NCBI GenBank assembly: GCA_001313365.1
Contig: BBFS01000077.1
Location: forward strand, 1 to 22,774
Direction: 5' to 3'
Origin: Paenarthrobacter nitroguajacolicus JCM 14115
Lineage (GTDB): Bacteria; Actinomycetota; Actinomycetes; Actinomycetales; Micrococcaceae
Length of the DNA: 22,774 nucleotides
Shown here: one piece after another, positions 1 through 9,325 of the stretch
Layout: each line of letters starts with the position of its first letter
Position numbering within the stretch: position 1 is the stretch's first letter
Position numbers and translations under genes: made by a program
The notes under the pieces: generated by a model
The model's input: only the letters and a program-made list of their open reading frames with translations
Told to the model about the DNA's origin: nothing
Databases searched by the model: none

Positions 1-778
1 CCCTGTCCTCCTTCAGCAACCGCTCCAACCAATCAGGAGAACGACGACGAACCTTCAAACCCCCCCGGGCAACACACCCTCACGCTTCAGACTCGTTTCA
101 ACACAGGCCTCCATCACGGACCAAATATGCAGCAAACCCTCCCGGATCTCCTCCTCGGACCGGGACGCCCGCTCATTGATGAACATGATGTCGCTGATCC
201 CAAGGCCCTTGGAGGAGCACCGGCCCAGCAACTCCGCCGCCGTCCTGAACGGCAACGGCAACTCCTTCTTCGACTCTTCGAGTTCCTCCCGGGCCGCATC
301 TTCCTCACCCTCCCGGACAATGAACCCACCACCGACCGAAAAGAACGTCGCCTCCCGCAGCACCTTCCCACCAGCATCAGAGACAGCAAACTTCATCCCA
401 TTCGTATGCCGCGGCAACACCGTCAACGGATGCAGGATCATATCCTCCACCGCGTAGTCGAGGAGCGTATCGCCGGAAAGGTTGAGCTTTCCCGTCTCAG
501 CAATGGAAGCCAGCCGCTCCTCCACCTCGTCAGGAAGGATCTCCTCAGGGTCGAACCCCTCGAGTCCAAGCAAGACGGCCGTGAAAGTCCCGTGTCCCTT
601 GCCCGTGGCAGCCAGGGAACCGTACAGGTCAACCCGCAACCCGGCAACGGATTCGAGCACTCCGGACTCACGCAACTCCCGGGCAAACACCGCCCCCGGC
701 GCGCATCGGCCCAACAGTGTGAGAGCTCGACGGGCCAATACCCACAGAGAACAGATCAAAGACCCCCCCAACGGCCAT
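1..778 (-). CDS. sdaA: L-serine ammonia-lyase (serine dehydratase), 3' end outside window
   Basis: Deaminates L-serine to pyruvate and ammonia in the cytosol; the family uses a 4Fe-4S cluster. The reading begins at ATG 778 (RBS AGGAAA about six bases upstream) with [25 protein letters not shown], the family's N-terminal signature around SSSHT. It continues with [15 protein letters not shown], then HTNGMKFAV, and ends in [11 protein letters not shown] and EGVLPGG before the window edge. This is the beta domain and linker; the C-terminal alpha domain with the cluster cysteines lies beyond base 1. Three G runs look inflated: 7 G at 763-769 (in frame, adds a glycine), one extra base near 695 that splits the signature from the rest, and 7 G at 60-66 that creates a false stop. 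It is the last gene of the riboswitch operon and completes the route glycine to serine to pyruvate. Family identification is firm. Confidence 0.9.
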
Positions 779-856
779 GGTTTTTCCTAACTAAATGTGT
801 GTGGTCGGGATAAGTGGGCTGGGCGAACCGCCCCCCGGCCGTTTCGTGGGTTCCCA

Positions 857-888
857 GCGGAACATGCCGTGCGCACGGCACGTTCCGC
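857..888. repeat. 32-nt near-perfect palindrome between glyA and sdaA
   Basis: The arms GCGGAACATGCCGTGC (857-872) and GCACGGCACGTTCCGC (873-888) are reverse complements except for one position, with no spacer. In RNA this would be a long hairpin (a tetraloop formed from the innermost bases) in the glyA-sdaA intergenic part of the operon transcript. No U-rich tail follows on either strand, so it is not a classical intrinsic terminator. A processing site, attenuator or dimeric protein site are all possible; none is shown. Confidence 0.75.
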
Positions 889-1013
889 AGCCAACCCCCC
901 CGAATCGGACCAGGACACCCCCCCACGCTCCCAAACCAACCCGGCGCCCGAGGAACGCTCCCGGCAGCCAGACCTAGTCACAACAAGCGAACCCGGCGGT
1001 CCTGTCGCTAACG

Positions 1014-1125
1014 GCAACCCGAGAGCTGCCCCCCCCTTGGGGGTCGCATCCAGGCTGCCAACCCGAGAGCTGCCCCCCCTTGGGGTCGGCATCCAGGCTG
1101 CCAACCCGAGAGCTGCCCCCTTCGA
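1014..1125. repeat. Direct repeat of about 43 bp, two full copies plus a partial third
   Basis: Each copy starts with (C)AACCCGAGAGCTGCC, passes through a C run followed by TTGGGG, and ends GCATCCAGGCT. Copies lie at 1014-1056, 1057-1099 and, truncated after the C run, from 1100. The C runs differ in length (8, 7 and 5), probably through the run-length error seen across the window. The tract is non-coding, lies between glyA and sdaA, and runs directly into the GCATGC-bounded repeat at 1132. The remainder of the 779-1293 gap shows no credible ORF. Confidence 0.8.
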
Positions 1126-1131
1126 GTCCGG

Positions 1132-1207
1132 GCTCCGGCAGCATGCGTCTAAGGGAGCGTCACGTCCGCCCAGCGGGCGTCTACGCGACCGAGCATGCAG
1201 AGGAGGC
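1132..1207. repeat. GCATGC-bounded intergenic repeat element, copy A
   Basis: About 76 bp, beginning CTCCGGCAGCATGCGTCTAA and ending CGACCGAGCATGCAGAGGAGG. The same element is found at 3264-3341 and its right half at 3367-3411, always just downstream of a gene of the gcv operon. Two GCATGC palindromes bound a GC-rich core that can fold (CCGC...GCGG). The similarity between copies A and B is close to 90 percent by eye. It behaves like a REP-type element; its family is not recognised. Confidence 0.8.
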
Positions 1208-1212
1208 CGGAC

Positions 1213-1282
1213 TCGACGGGCGAACCGAACCCGACGGGCGAACCGAACCCGACGGGAACCGAACCCGACGGGCGAACCGAGC
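1213..1282. repeat. 18-bp tandem repeat, four copies
   Basis: Units of CCGACGGGCGAACCGAAC at 1213-1230, 1231-1248, 1249-1264 (two bases short) and 1265-1282 (last unit ends GAGC). The tract sits between the glyA stop codon and repeat element copy A. If the glyA frame break near 1316 is ignored, the tract is translated as a spurious Pro/Ser/Val/Gly tail of glyA, which is probably not real protein. Confidence 0.85.
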
Positions 1283-1293
1283 CCCGAGGCGAC

Positions 1294-2613
1294 TTACGAG
1301 AGGTTCGAAACACCCGGTACAGCGGATGCGCCTTCGCAAGCACATCAACACGGTGCCGCAGCCCGGAAAGGTCCGCATCGGCGTCGGCAATCAGTACTTC
1401 GGCGATGATGTCGGCAACTTCGCGGAACGCTTCTTCGCCGAACCCGCGGGTAGCCAGGGCCGGGGGTGCCGATGCGCAGGCCGGAGGTGACCATGGGCGG
1501 GCGGGGGTCGAAGGGGGACGGCGTTGCGGTTGACGGTGATGTCGATCTCGGCGAGGCGGTCTTCGGCTTGCTGGCCGTCGAGTTCGCAGTTGCGGAGGTC
1601 GACAAGGACCAGGTGTACATCCGTGCCGCCGGAGACCACGCTGATGCCCTTGGCGGCAACGTCGGGCTGGATCAGTCGCTCGGCGAGGATCCGCGCACCG
1701 GCAAGGACACGCTCCTGACGCTCGCGGAACTCTTCGGAACCGGCGATTTTGAACGCGACGGCCTTCCCTGCGATTACGTGCTCCAGCGGGCCGCCTTGCT
1801 GGCCGGGGAACACGGCCGAGTTGATCTTCTTGGCGATGTCGGCGTCGTTGGAGAGGATGATGCCGCCTCGCGGACCGGCGAGGGTTTTGTGCGTGGTGGA
1901 CGTGGTGACGTGGGCGTGCGGGACCGGTGACGGGTGAAGGCCTGCAGCAACCAGACCGGCGAAGTGGGCCATGTCCACCATGAGGTACGCACCCACGGAG
2001 TCGGCGATCCGGCGGAACTCGGCGAAGTCCAGCTGCCGCGCGTAAGCGGACCAGCCTGCGACGATGAGTGCCGGTTTGTGTTCCAAGGCCAGGCGCTCAA
2101 CCTCGGCCATGTCCACGGTGTGCGTGTCCTCGCGGACGCCGTAGGGAACCACGTTGTAGAGCTTGCCGGAAAAGTTGATCCGCATGCCGTGGGTCAAGTG
2201 GCCGCCGTGGGCCAGGTTGAGGCCCATGATGGTGTCGCCCGGCTTGATGAGGGCGTGCATCACGGAGGCGTTGGCCTGTGCGCCGGAGTGAGGCTGGACG
2301 TTGGCGAACTCCGCACCGAACAGGGCCTTGATGCGATCAATCGCGAGCTGCTCGATCGCGTCAACGTGCTCGCAGCCGCCGTAGTAACGCTTGCCCGGGT
2401 AACCCTCGGCGTACTTGTTGGTCAGCACCGAGCCTGAGCCTGCATCACTGCAACGGCCGTGTGGTTCTCCGAGGCGATCATTTCCAGGCCGTCGCGCTGG
2501 CGACCCAGTTCGTCGTCGATCTTTGCAGCGATCTCTGGATCCAGCTCGGACAGCTGCGCGTCCAACGACGCCGACACGACCTGCTGAAAGTCAGTTACAG
2601 ATACCGGGTTCAC
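1294..2613 (-). CDS. glyA: Serine hydroxymethyltransferase
   Basis: PLP enzyme interconverting glycine plus 5,10-methylene-THF with serine plus THF. The start is GTG 2613, overlapping the gcvH stop by four bases and preceded by GGAGGAG. Visible family landmarks are [10 protein letters not shown] near the N-terminus, [35 protein letters not shown], the PLP-lysine segment [12 protein letters not shown], and VLVDLR followed by the NRNAVPFDPRPP region. Four indels break the frame: a lost G near 2431 (between MQAQ and LTNKYAEG), extra C/G in runs near 1513 and 1472, and a lost base near 1316. Correcting the last gives an end LYPGVSNLS and a TAA at 1294, about 439 residues, normal for the family. 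Uncorrected, the frame would run into the downstream repeats. Coupled with the glycine cleavage genes it turns two glycines into one serine. Confidence 0.92.
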
Positions 2614-2993
2614 AGTTCTCCTCCGTTTGTTGCAGCGTATTCTTCGGCCGACATGAGCGGTCCTTCTTCGGTGGCGGCCACCTTGAACAGCCAGCCTGCG
2701 CCATAAGGATCGTTGTTGATGAGCGCCGGATCGCTGACAACGGCGTCGTTGATCTCGGTGACCTCACCGGTAACGGGCGAGTACAGGTCCGATACCGACT
2801 TGGTCGATTCCACCTCGCCACACGTCTCGCCGGCGGTCACAGTGGAACCAACCTCAGGGAGGTCCACGTACACAATGTCACCCAGGGCGTCAGCGGCGAC
2901 GGCGGAAATCCCAATACCTACGGGCCCGTCCCCATCAACGGCAACCCACTCGTGCTCAGCCGAGTACTTCAGCTCGGCAACTACTTTGCTCAT
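2610..2993 (-). CDS. gcvH: Glycine cleavage system H protein
   Basis: Lipoyl carrier that shuttles the aminomethyl group from the P protein to the T protein. The 127-residue frame is uninterrupted, one of the few intact genes here. It has the N-terminal [20 protein letters not shown], and the lipoylation segment [15 protein letters not shown] with Lys65 as the modified residue, followed by [10 protein letters not shown] and the C-terminal [13 protein letters not shown] typical of GcvH. It lies 432 bases behind gcvT and overlaps glyA (GTGA), so gcvH and glyA are probably translationally coupled. The long gap in front suggests a possible extra promoter or RNA processing site, although no clear promoter is seen. 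Confidence 0.96.
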   Translation of the reverse strand: MSKVVAELKYSAEHEWVAVDGDGPVGIGISAVAADALGDIVYVDLPEVGSTVTAGETCGEVESTKSVSDLYSPVTGEVTEINDAVVSDPALINNDPYGAGWLFKVAATEEGPLMSAEEYAATNGGEL

Positions 2994-3263
2994 TCCAATT
3001 CCTAACTTCTCGTGTGTCTAAAAAATGTTCGTGGTCACGGTGACACTTGGGTTGGGTGCCGGACACCGAATTCCTCCGCGTGCTGCTCCTTCGTCGCTTT
3101 GACGCACGCTTCCGGAATCCGCTGTCCGCCTGCTGGCCGTCACCGTTGCGCCGCTCGCCTTTTGAGGAGCAGCGAACCAAGGCATTGGAACCCGCCTTTC
3201 AGCAGGTTGCCTCGGTCTCCTGGTTCCGTGCGCAAGGTGAGCCGCCGGTCCCTTTCGGGTTTG
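2994..3263. other. Intergenic region between gcvT and gcvH, no gene seen
   Basis: This is the gcvH-proximal part of a 432-base gap inside the operon. Reading frames on both strands lack recognisable protein features and plausible ribosome sites. No strong promoter or terminator is evident. The gcvT-proximal part of the gap is filled by repeat copies B and C. Confidence 0.5.
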
Positions 3264-3341
3264 GCCTCCGGCAGCATGCGTCTAAGGGAGCGTCGCGTCC
3301 GCTCAGCGGGCGCTTTCGCGACCGAGCATGCAGAGGAGGTC
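3264..3341. repeat. GCATGC-bounded intergenic repeat element, copy B
   Basis: Second full copy of the element at 1132-1207, starting CCTCCGGCAGCATGCGTCTA and ending GACCGAGCATGCAGAGGAGG, with a few substitutions in the core. It has the same orientation relative to transcription and also lies downstream of a gene of the same operon (gcvT). Confidence 0.8.
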
Positions 3342-3366
3342 AAAGCCGACGGGACCTACTGAACCC

Positions 3367-3411
3367 GCCGCTCAGCGGGCCCCCTTCGCGACCGAGCATG
3401 CAGAGGAGGTC
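3367..3411. repeat. Partial repeat element, copy C, next to the gcvT stop
   Basis: Contains the right half of the element: CCGCTCAGCGGG then TTCGCGACCGAGCATGCAGA and GGAGGTC. The bases following copy B (GACGGGACCTACTGAACCCG) and copy C (GCCGGGACTTACTTGACCCG, which contains the gcvT stop) are also alike. The unit of roughly 70 bases, half element plus gcvT 3' end, therefore appears duplicated in tandem. Confidence 0.7.
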
Positions 3412-3425
3412 GGCACCGCCGGGAC

Positions 3426-4566
3426 TTACTTGACCCGCTTGTAGAACGGCAGGCCTACCACTTCGAAGGGTTCGGCTTTGCCGCGGAGGTCCACCTCTAC
3501 GATGGTGCCCGGCTCGGAATGCTCGACGTCGACGTACGCCAAGGCGATTGGGTAGCCGAGCGTCGGGCTGGGCTGGCCGGACGTGACTTCGCCGATGAGC
3601 GAACCGTCTTTCAGCACCGAGTAGTGGGCGCGGGCGGCGCGGCGTCCGGTTCCTTTGAGGCCCACGAGCTTCTGTCCAAGAGCGGAGCCGACGCCGGCGC
3701 TTGATGGCGGTGAGCGCATCGCGGCCGATGAAGTCGCTTTCCTTGGCGAGGGAAACTACGGGGCCCAGTCCCGCCGCGTAGGCGTTGACGTGGCGTGAGA
3801 GCTCGTTGCCGTACAGGGGCATTCCGGCTTCCAAGCGCAGTGAGTCGCGGGCTGCGAGGCCGGCGGGGATGAGTCCGTGGCCTTCGCCGGCTTCGAGCAG
3901 TGCTTCCCAGAGACCGGCGGCGTCTACATTCGAGACGTAGATCTCGAAGCCGTCCTCGCCGGTGTATCCGGTGCGGGCCAGCAGCAGGTCCTGTCCGTTG
4001 ATGGAGACCTCAACCGCCGCGTAGTACTTCAGCTCCGTGACCAGCGCGTGCTGCTCCGCGGGGACCAGCTTCAGCAGGATGGCTTCGGCGTTCGGGCCCT
4101 GCACGGCGATGAGTGAAGTCTCAGCGGAAGCGTCCTCCACCACGACGTCGAAGCCGGCCGCCCGCTCCAGCAGTGCCGCGGCAACCACCTTCGCGTTGCC
4201 CGCGTTGGGGGGGACCACCAGATACTTGTCGATGCCTTCTTCGGGAGCGGGGGGGCGGCGGTAAGAAATGAGGTCGTCGATGATGCCGCCGTCGGCATTG
4301 CAGATCAACGAGTACTTGGCCTTGCCCACGGCGACAGCGGACAGCTTGCCCACGAGCGCGTAATCCAGGAAGGACGCAGCGTCCGGGCCGGTGACCCAGA
4401 CTTCACCCATGTGGGAGAGGTCGAACAAGCCCGCAGACTTGCGGACGGCATGGTGCTCAGCGAGCTCGGATTCGTACTTCAGGGGCATCTGCCAGCCACC
4501 GAAGTCCGTAAACGATGCACCGGCCTTTTTGTGCTGCTCGTAAAGAGCTGTGTAATTCTCAGACAT
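3426..4566 (-). CDS. gcvT: Glycine cleavage system aminomethyltransferase (T protein)
   Basis: Transfers the one-carbon unit from the H-protein aminomethyl arm to tetrahydrofolate and releases ammonia. It starts at ATG 4566, 11 bases after the gcvP stop and behind AAGGACTC. Family features in order are [35 protein letters not shown], the folate-site region [32 protein letters not shown], and the barrel domain ending GLPFYKRVK at the stop 3426. Length is about 376 residues as usual. Frame errors are present near 4250 (G/C runs around DDLISYRR) and near 3703, where ALTAIK continues as [16 protein letters not shown] in another frame. Between them the reading is continuous. The repeat elements begin immediately after the stop codon. 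Confidence 0.93.
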
Positions 4567-4577
4567 GACGGGAGTCC

Positions 4578-7457
4578 TTAGTTTTCGAAGTCAGCGGTGT
4601 TGTCCTCGAACGCTTCGAGGGGGGAGGGCAGGAGCACACCAGGTTCCGGTCACCGGCGGCGCCGTCGATTCGGCCGACCGGCGGGAAGTACTTGTCCTGC
4701 TTCAGGTGGTGGACGGGGGGGAACGCTGCCTGCTCCCGCGGGTAGTCGCGGTCCCAGCCGGAACTTACGACGGCGGCAGCCGTGTGCGGTGCGTTGCGCA
4801 GCGGCGACTTCTCAACAGTGAAATCACCGCTGGCCACCTGCTCGATCTCCGCACGGATGGTGATCATGGCTTCGATGAAACGGTCGATCTCGGCCAGGTC
4901 CTCGGACTCGGTGGGTTCCACCATCAGGGTCCCCCCCGCTACCGGGAACGCCAACGTGGGGGGCGTGGAAGCCGAAGTCGATCAGGCGCTTGGCAACGTC
5001 CTCAGCCGTGACACCTGTGCGGGCGGTCAGCTCACGTAGGTCCAGGATGCACTCGTGGGCCACGAGTCCGCCCTCGCCCGTGTACAAAACCGGGAAGTGC
5101 TCATCCAGGCGGGAAGCAACGTAATTGGCTGCCAACAAAGCCGATTTGGTGGCTTCCGTCAGTCCTTGGCCGCCCATGAGCTTCACATATGCCCACGAAA
5201 TCGGCAGCACACCGGCCGAGCCATAACGCGAAGCCGAGATCGCAACGCCGTGCCCCTCCTCATGCGCCGCTTTGTTCGCGTCGCCAGGCATGAACGGAGC
5301 CAAGTGGGCTTTCGCAGCTACAGGCCCAACGCCCGGTCCACCGCCGCCGTGAGGGATGCAGAAGGTTTTGTGCAGGTTCAGGTGGGACACGTCGCCGCCG
5401 AACTTGCCCGGCTGGGCCAAACCAACCAGCGCATTCAAGTTGGCACCGTCAACGTACACCTGGCCGCCGGCAGCGTGGATCGCGTCGCAGACCTCGCGGA
5501 CGTCGCGTCGTACACACCGTGCGTGGACGGGTAGGTGATCATGATGGCCGACAAAACCTCGCGGTGGGCCTCGATTTTCGCAGCGAGATCCGCGTGATCG
5601 ATCGTGCCGTCGGCAGCCGTCGCCACCACAACCACCTTCATGCCCGCCAGCACAGCCGAGGCCGCGTTGGTGCCGTGGGCCGATGCCGGGATCAAGCAAA
5701 CAGTGCGCTGCTCATCGCCGCGGGACAGGTGGTAACCGCGGATCGCAAGCAAGCCTGCGAGCTCGCCCTGGGAACCGGCATTCGGCTGGATAGAGACTTG
5801 GTCGTAGCCGGTGATCTCGGTGAGGTCCGCTTCCAGGTCCTCGATCAGCTCGCGCAACCCGCGGTCTGGTGGTCCGGAGCGAACGGGTGGATGGAGGCGA
5901 ACTCCGGCCAGGAAATCGCTCCATCTCAGCGGTGGCGTTCAGCTTCATGGTGCACGAACCCAGCGGATCATGGTGCGGTCCAGTGCGAGGTCCCGGTCCG
6001 ACAGCTTGCGGATATAGCGCAACAGCTGCGTCTCGGAACGGTGCGTGTTGAACACCGGGTGCTGCAGGAAATCGGATGTCCGGACTACGTCAGCGGGCAA
6101 TTCGAATCCGGTGGCGTCCCCTACCGGACCTGCGCCAAAGGCGACGGCCACCGCGGAGAGGATCTCCGGCGTCGTGGTTTCATCAATGGAGACGCCAACG
6201 GTGTCCGCATCGATGAGGCGCAGGTTAATGCCGCGGGCTTCAGCGGCGGCGATGACCTTGTCAGCCTTGCCGGGGACGCGGACGGTGAGGGTGTCGAAGA
6301 AAGCCTCGGACACGAGTTCGCGGCCGGCCTTCTGCAGGGTGGCAGCCAAAACACGTGCGTGGCCGTGGACGGTTTCGGCGATTGCTTTCAGGCCTTCCGG
6401 GCCGTGGTAGACGGCGTACATCGAGGCTACGATCGCGAGCAGTGCCTGCGCGGTGCAGATGTTGGACGTCGCCTTCTCGCGACGGATGTGCTGCTCGCGG
6501 GTCTGGAGTGCCAGGCGGTAAGCCGGGACACCTGCGTTGTCCTTGGAGACACCTACGATGCGGCCGGGCAGCGTGCGCTCCATGCCTTCGCGGACGGCCA
6601 TGTAGGCAGCGTGCGGGCCGCCGAAGAACAGTGGAACGCCGAAGCGCTGCGCAGTTCCGACGGCGATGTCCGCACCTTGCTCGCCCGGGGGGGCATGATG
6701 AGGGTGAGCGCCAGCAAATCCGCGGCCACCGTGACCAGCGCGCCGCGTTCTTTGGCCGCCGCGATGACGCCGGAGTGATCGAACACGCGCCCGGAAACGC
6801 CGGGTTGCTGCAGGACGATACCGTTGATATCGCCGTCGGGAAGGCCCGCCGAAAGGTCAGCGATCTCCACCTCGAAGCCCAGCGCCTCAGCCCGACCCTT
6901 CACAATGGCGATGGTCTGCGGGAGGAGGTCAGCGTCCAGAACGGTCTTGCCGTCCTTGGCGGTCTTGGACTTGTTGGCGCGGCGCATCAGCAGCACGGCC
7001 TCGGCCACGGCAGTTGCTTCGTCCAGCAACGAGGCATTGGCTACGGGAAGTCCCGTGAGGTCCTGCACCATGGTCTGGAAGTTGAGCAGTGCCTCAAGCC
7101 GGCCTTGGGAAATCTCGGGCTGGTACGGCGTGTAGGCCGTGTACCAGGCCGGAGCTTCCAGGATGTTCCGGCGGATCACCGGGGGCGTGACGGTGTCGTA
7201 GTAGCCTGGCCGATCATCTGGACAGCGGTCTTGTTCTTGGAGGCGAGCCTGCGGAGCTCGGCGAGGACCTGCACCTCGGTGAGGGCGTCCTGCAGCTTCA
7301 GGGCAGTGTCCTGGCGAATGGAATCGGGAACGGCGACGTCTACCAAGCCGTCGACAGAGTCGTAGCCGATGGCCTTGAGCATGGTGTCAACGTCGGCTTG
7401 GCGGCGGGCGCCGATGTGCCGGTCCGCGAAGGCGGTGGGGGTTGATTGAACAGTCAA
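4578..7457 (-). CDS. gcvP: Glycine dehydrogenase (decarboxylating), P protein
   Basis: PLP enzyme that decarboxylates glycine and loads the aminomethyl group onto GcvH. Single-chain form of about 955 residues. Landmarks are [18 protein letters not shown] at the N-terminus, [35 protein letters not shown] pocket, [40 protein letters not shown], and the PLP-lysine segment [18 protein letters not shown]. The end is the catalytic-tail region [20 protein letters not shown] and [10 protein letters not shown] prefer TTG 7457 because GGAG lies six bases upstream; ATG 7469 is in frame but has no clear RBS. At least seven indels fragment the frame (near 7197, 6690, 5958, 5905, 5510, 4965 and 4625), mostly lost bases in GG or CCC and gains in longer runs. 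First gene after the riboswitch. Confidence 0.93.
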
Positions 7458-7475
7458 GAGGAACTCCATGATTCA

Positions 7476-7492
7476 GGCGCCCGGTGAGCGCC
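7476..7492 (-). promoter_or_regulatory. Small hairpin between riboswitch and gcvP start
   Basis: On the transcript, GGCGC (7492-7488), loop of seven, GCGCC (7480-7476) form a five-pair stem ending a few bases before ATG 7469. It may be part of the riboswitch expression platform acting on translation, since no terminator with a U-tract is visible. This role is inferred from position only. Confidence 0.4.
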
Positions 7493-7518
7493 GCGATGAT
7501 GTGGGTTCCTCCCCCCCG

Positions 7519-7700
7519 CTCTGTATTGGACCTGAGAGATTCCGCAGGAATGGTTGCCTGCTTGCACCGTCGGTGAGCCCGGTTACCCGGGCTGCTTTCC
7601 AGAGTTGCCTAACCGCGGCGGTACATGGGCCTGAGAGATTCCTGGGGAGGATTTGCTCCTACGGCGCTGACTGGATGTACCGGCAGGACTCTCCCGCCGC
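7519..7700 (-). promoter_or_regulatory. Tandem glycine riboswitch upstream of gcvP
   Basis: Two glycine aptamers in series on the minus strand. Aptamer 1 (7700-7615) is closed by GCGGCGG/CCGCCGC and carries GGGAGAGTCCTG, GGAGCAAATCCTCC and GGAATCTCTCAGG. Aptamer 2 (7604-7519) is closed by CTCTG/CAGAG and carries CACCGACGGTGCAAGCAGG and again GGAATCTCTCAGG. The linker is ten bases, GGTTAGGCAA read in the RNA direction. These conserved blocks, the tandem arrangement, and the position before gcvP identify it clearly. In this class, glycine binding normally turns on glycine cleavage genes. The run of seven C at 7511-7517 just outside aptamer 2 may be inflated. Confidence 0.95.
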
Positions 7701-7739
7701 AGATCAAAAGCGTTGCATCACGTGAGTGACACGCTTCAC

Positions 7740-7769
7740 ACCATAGCTGGTTGTTTTGAAGAAGCGCAA
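7740..7769 (-). promoter_or_regulatory. Candidate promoter of the gcv operon
   Basis: On the minus strand, TTGCGC (7769-7764) and TATGGT (7745-7740) are separated by 18 bases. They lie about 40 bases before the first aptamer, so transcription would start near 7733. The -10 matches the consensus at four of six bases. Location is good, motif strength modest. It sits just beyond the pucR stop codon, so the gcv operon does not depend on pucR readthrough if this promoter is real. Confidence 0.4.
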
Positions 7770-7780
7770 GCAAGGTGTGG

Positions 7781-9298
7781 CTACTGATGCATCGCTTCAT
7801 GGATCTGCAGAGCGAACCACAGTTGGGCGACGGTGGACGTTTCGCCCATGTCCAGCCCCCGTCAGTTCGCCGATTTTCCGCATCCGGTAGATGATGGTTT
7901 GTCGGTGCGCGAACAACGCTGAAGCAGTCTTCTGCCACGACCGCTGCGAGTCCAAATACGTCCTCAAGGTGACAATGAGATCACCTTCCTGGCTCTGCTC
8001 GTAGTCGAAAATCGGACCCAAAAGACGCCGGACCAGGGCGGTTCCTTCCTCAAAACCGGTGAGTCCCAGCCATGAGGGTCCCTCCGCATAGCGGGCCAGC
8101 CCTTGGTTGTTGGCGCGGGCGGAACCGAGCGCCAGAGGGACTCCTGCAGCGCCCGTTGGATGTTCGCAACGGCCGCCGGCGCGCTGATCCCAATCGTGGT
8201 CTCCACGCCGGCACAGTGCATCAGGACATCGTCAGGCACGTCTGCCGGGACCACCACATGGAGCCTGTTGTTCCGCTTCAAGGACGCGGACGCAACCCCC
8301 CCGTGCCGCCACAGTTCGATGTGCACGTTCGCCAGCCTGCCGCCGTCGTCCGCCGCTTTATCCGCGGCGTCCGCCGTCAGTGAGGCGAGCAGGAAATCCT
8401 GGGGCGAAACCTCGAAAGCTGCCAGCCGGCTCTCCATCTCGCCGCGCCCAAGCGTCCGTCCATTGCCTGCAGGAGGAACTCGCCGGCCAGCCGGTGGCGG
8501 CCTTCCAGCGACAAAACGATGCGCGAAAGCTGCAGTCCCAGCACGGTTGCGGCGTGGAGAAGCACGACGGCGTCCGGGTGCGGTTCGCTGTTGGGCAGCA
8601 CCACCAGGAGCGCGTTGGCATGGGTGGGAATGTCCATGGTGAGGACGTGCCTGCCGCGGATGCGATGCCACTGGAAGTTCTTTCCCGCGAGGGACACTTG
8701 CCCCCCCGACAGCGGAGCCCACTCCTCCGAGAGGAACACCGGGAGCGCCTGACCGTCCGGGTGCCAGGGATGGAGCAGCGGCGGTCCACCACGAACAGGT
8801 CCGCGTCGAGCTCGGTCGCCAGCCGCTGGACCAGGCTCTGCCAGTGGTCTTCGGAGGCTCCGGCGGTGCGGAGCAGATCGTAGACACGGGCAGTCTGCCG
8901 CAGCCGACGGGATTCTTCGAGCAAGGAGGACTCGGCCACGGACCGGGCGATCGCGATGAACGGCAGCGGGTACGGGGATGTTGATCAGGGGCAACGGGAG
9001 TTGCTCGCACGCTTCCATGAATTCCGCGGTGAGCGGCGGTGCATGCATTTTCTCGCCGATCGCCAAGGCGCTGGCGCCGCTGTCCATCAAGGCCTCTGCG
9101 AGCGCCACTTGGCCCTCGCGTCGGCGGGAATCGACAGGCCGTTGGTCATCATGAGTTCGCCGCCCGTGACCCACTCCCACAGTCTGGGAAGGTCCGAGGT
9201 GTGAGCCAGGTGATGCGGTTTTCGAGGCCTGCCGCTCCTGCCAGGAGGGTGAGTCCCAGCTGCGGTTCAGCCACGAGTTCGCCCACGGTGATTGCCAT
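7781..9298 (-). CDS. PucR-family transcriptional regulator
   Basis: DNA-binding regulator of the PucR type, about 505 residues. Start ATG 9298 gives ITVGELVAEPQLGLTLLAGA, matching the PucR N-terminal ligand domain that continues through SGASALAIGEKMHAPP and LPLPLINIP (residues 5-125). A variable middle (SLLEESRRLRQTARVYDLL, ATELDADLFVVD, WHRIRGRHVLTMDIP) is followed by the C-terminal helix-turn-helix LRTYLDSQRSWQKTASALF and AHRQTIIYRMRKIGELTG, with the end IHEAMHQ. Frame breaks occur around 9215, 8975, 8765, 8400, 8125 and 7857, nearly all at G/C runs. It faces the agmatinase-like cluster across a 188-base gap that contains a palindrome, so it probably controls that cluster and perhaps itself. 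Inducer unknown; relatives respond to nitrogen compounds such as purine-degradation products. Confidence 0.87.
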
Positions 9299-9325
9299 TG
9301 TGTGCTCCGGTTCCCTTGCGTTTCC

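Noticed and set aside
763..769. Poly-G/poly-C tracts as phase-variation switches
   Set aside because: Such runs occur throughout housekeeping genes and even in-frame by three, with matching one-base losses in shorter runs; error is a simpler explanation than many contingency loci.
1181..1293. Pro/Val/Ser/Gly-rich C-terminal extension of glyA
   Set aside because: It results from one lost base near 1316; restoring it gives the normal LYPGV end and a stop at 1294 just before the 18-bp repeats.
797..1490. Plus-strand frames across the glyA-sdaA gap
   Set aside because: They translate tandem repeats into Pro/Arg/Thr-rich low-complexity protein and enter glyA on the other strand; no ribosome site.
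3012..3433. Plus-strand frames in the gcvT-gcvH gap
   Set aside because: They cross the repeat elements, differ between element copies, and show no domain, RBS or constrained codon pattern.
5519..6778. 419-residue plus-strand frame opposite gcvP
   Set aside because: The opposite strand encodes clear GcvP motifs throughout; the long frame reflects high GC codon bias and has no recognisable domain or RBS.
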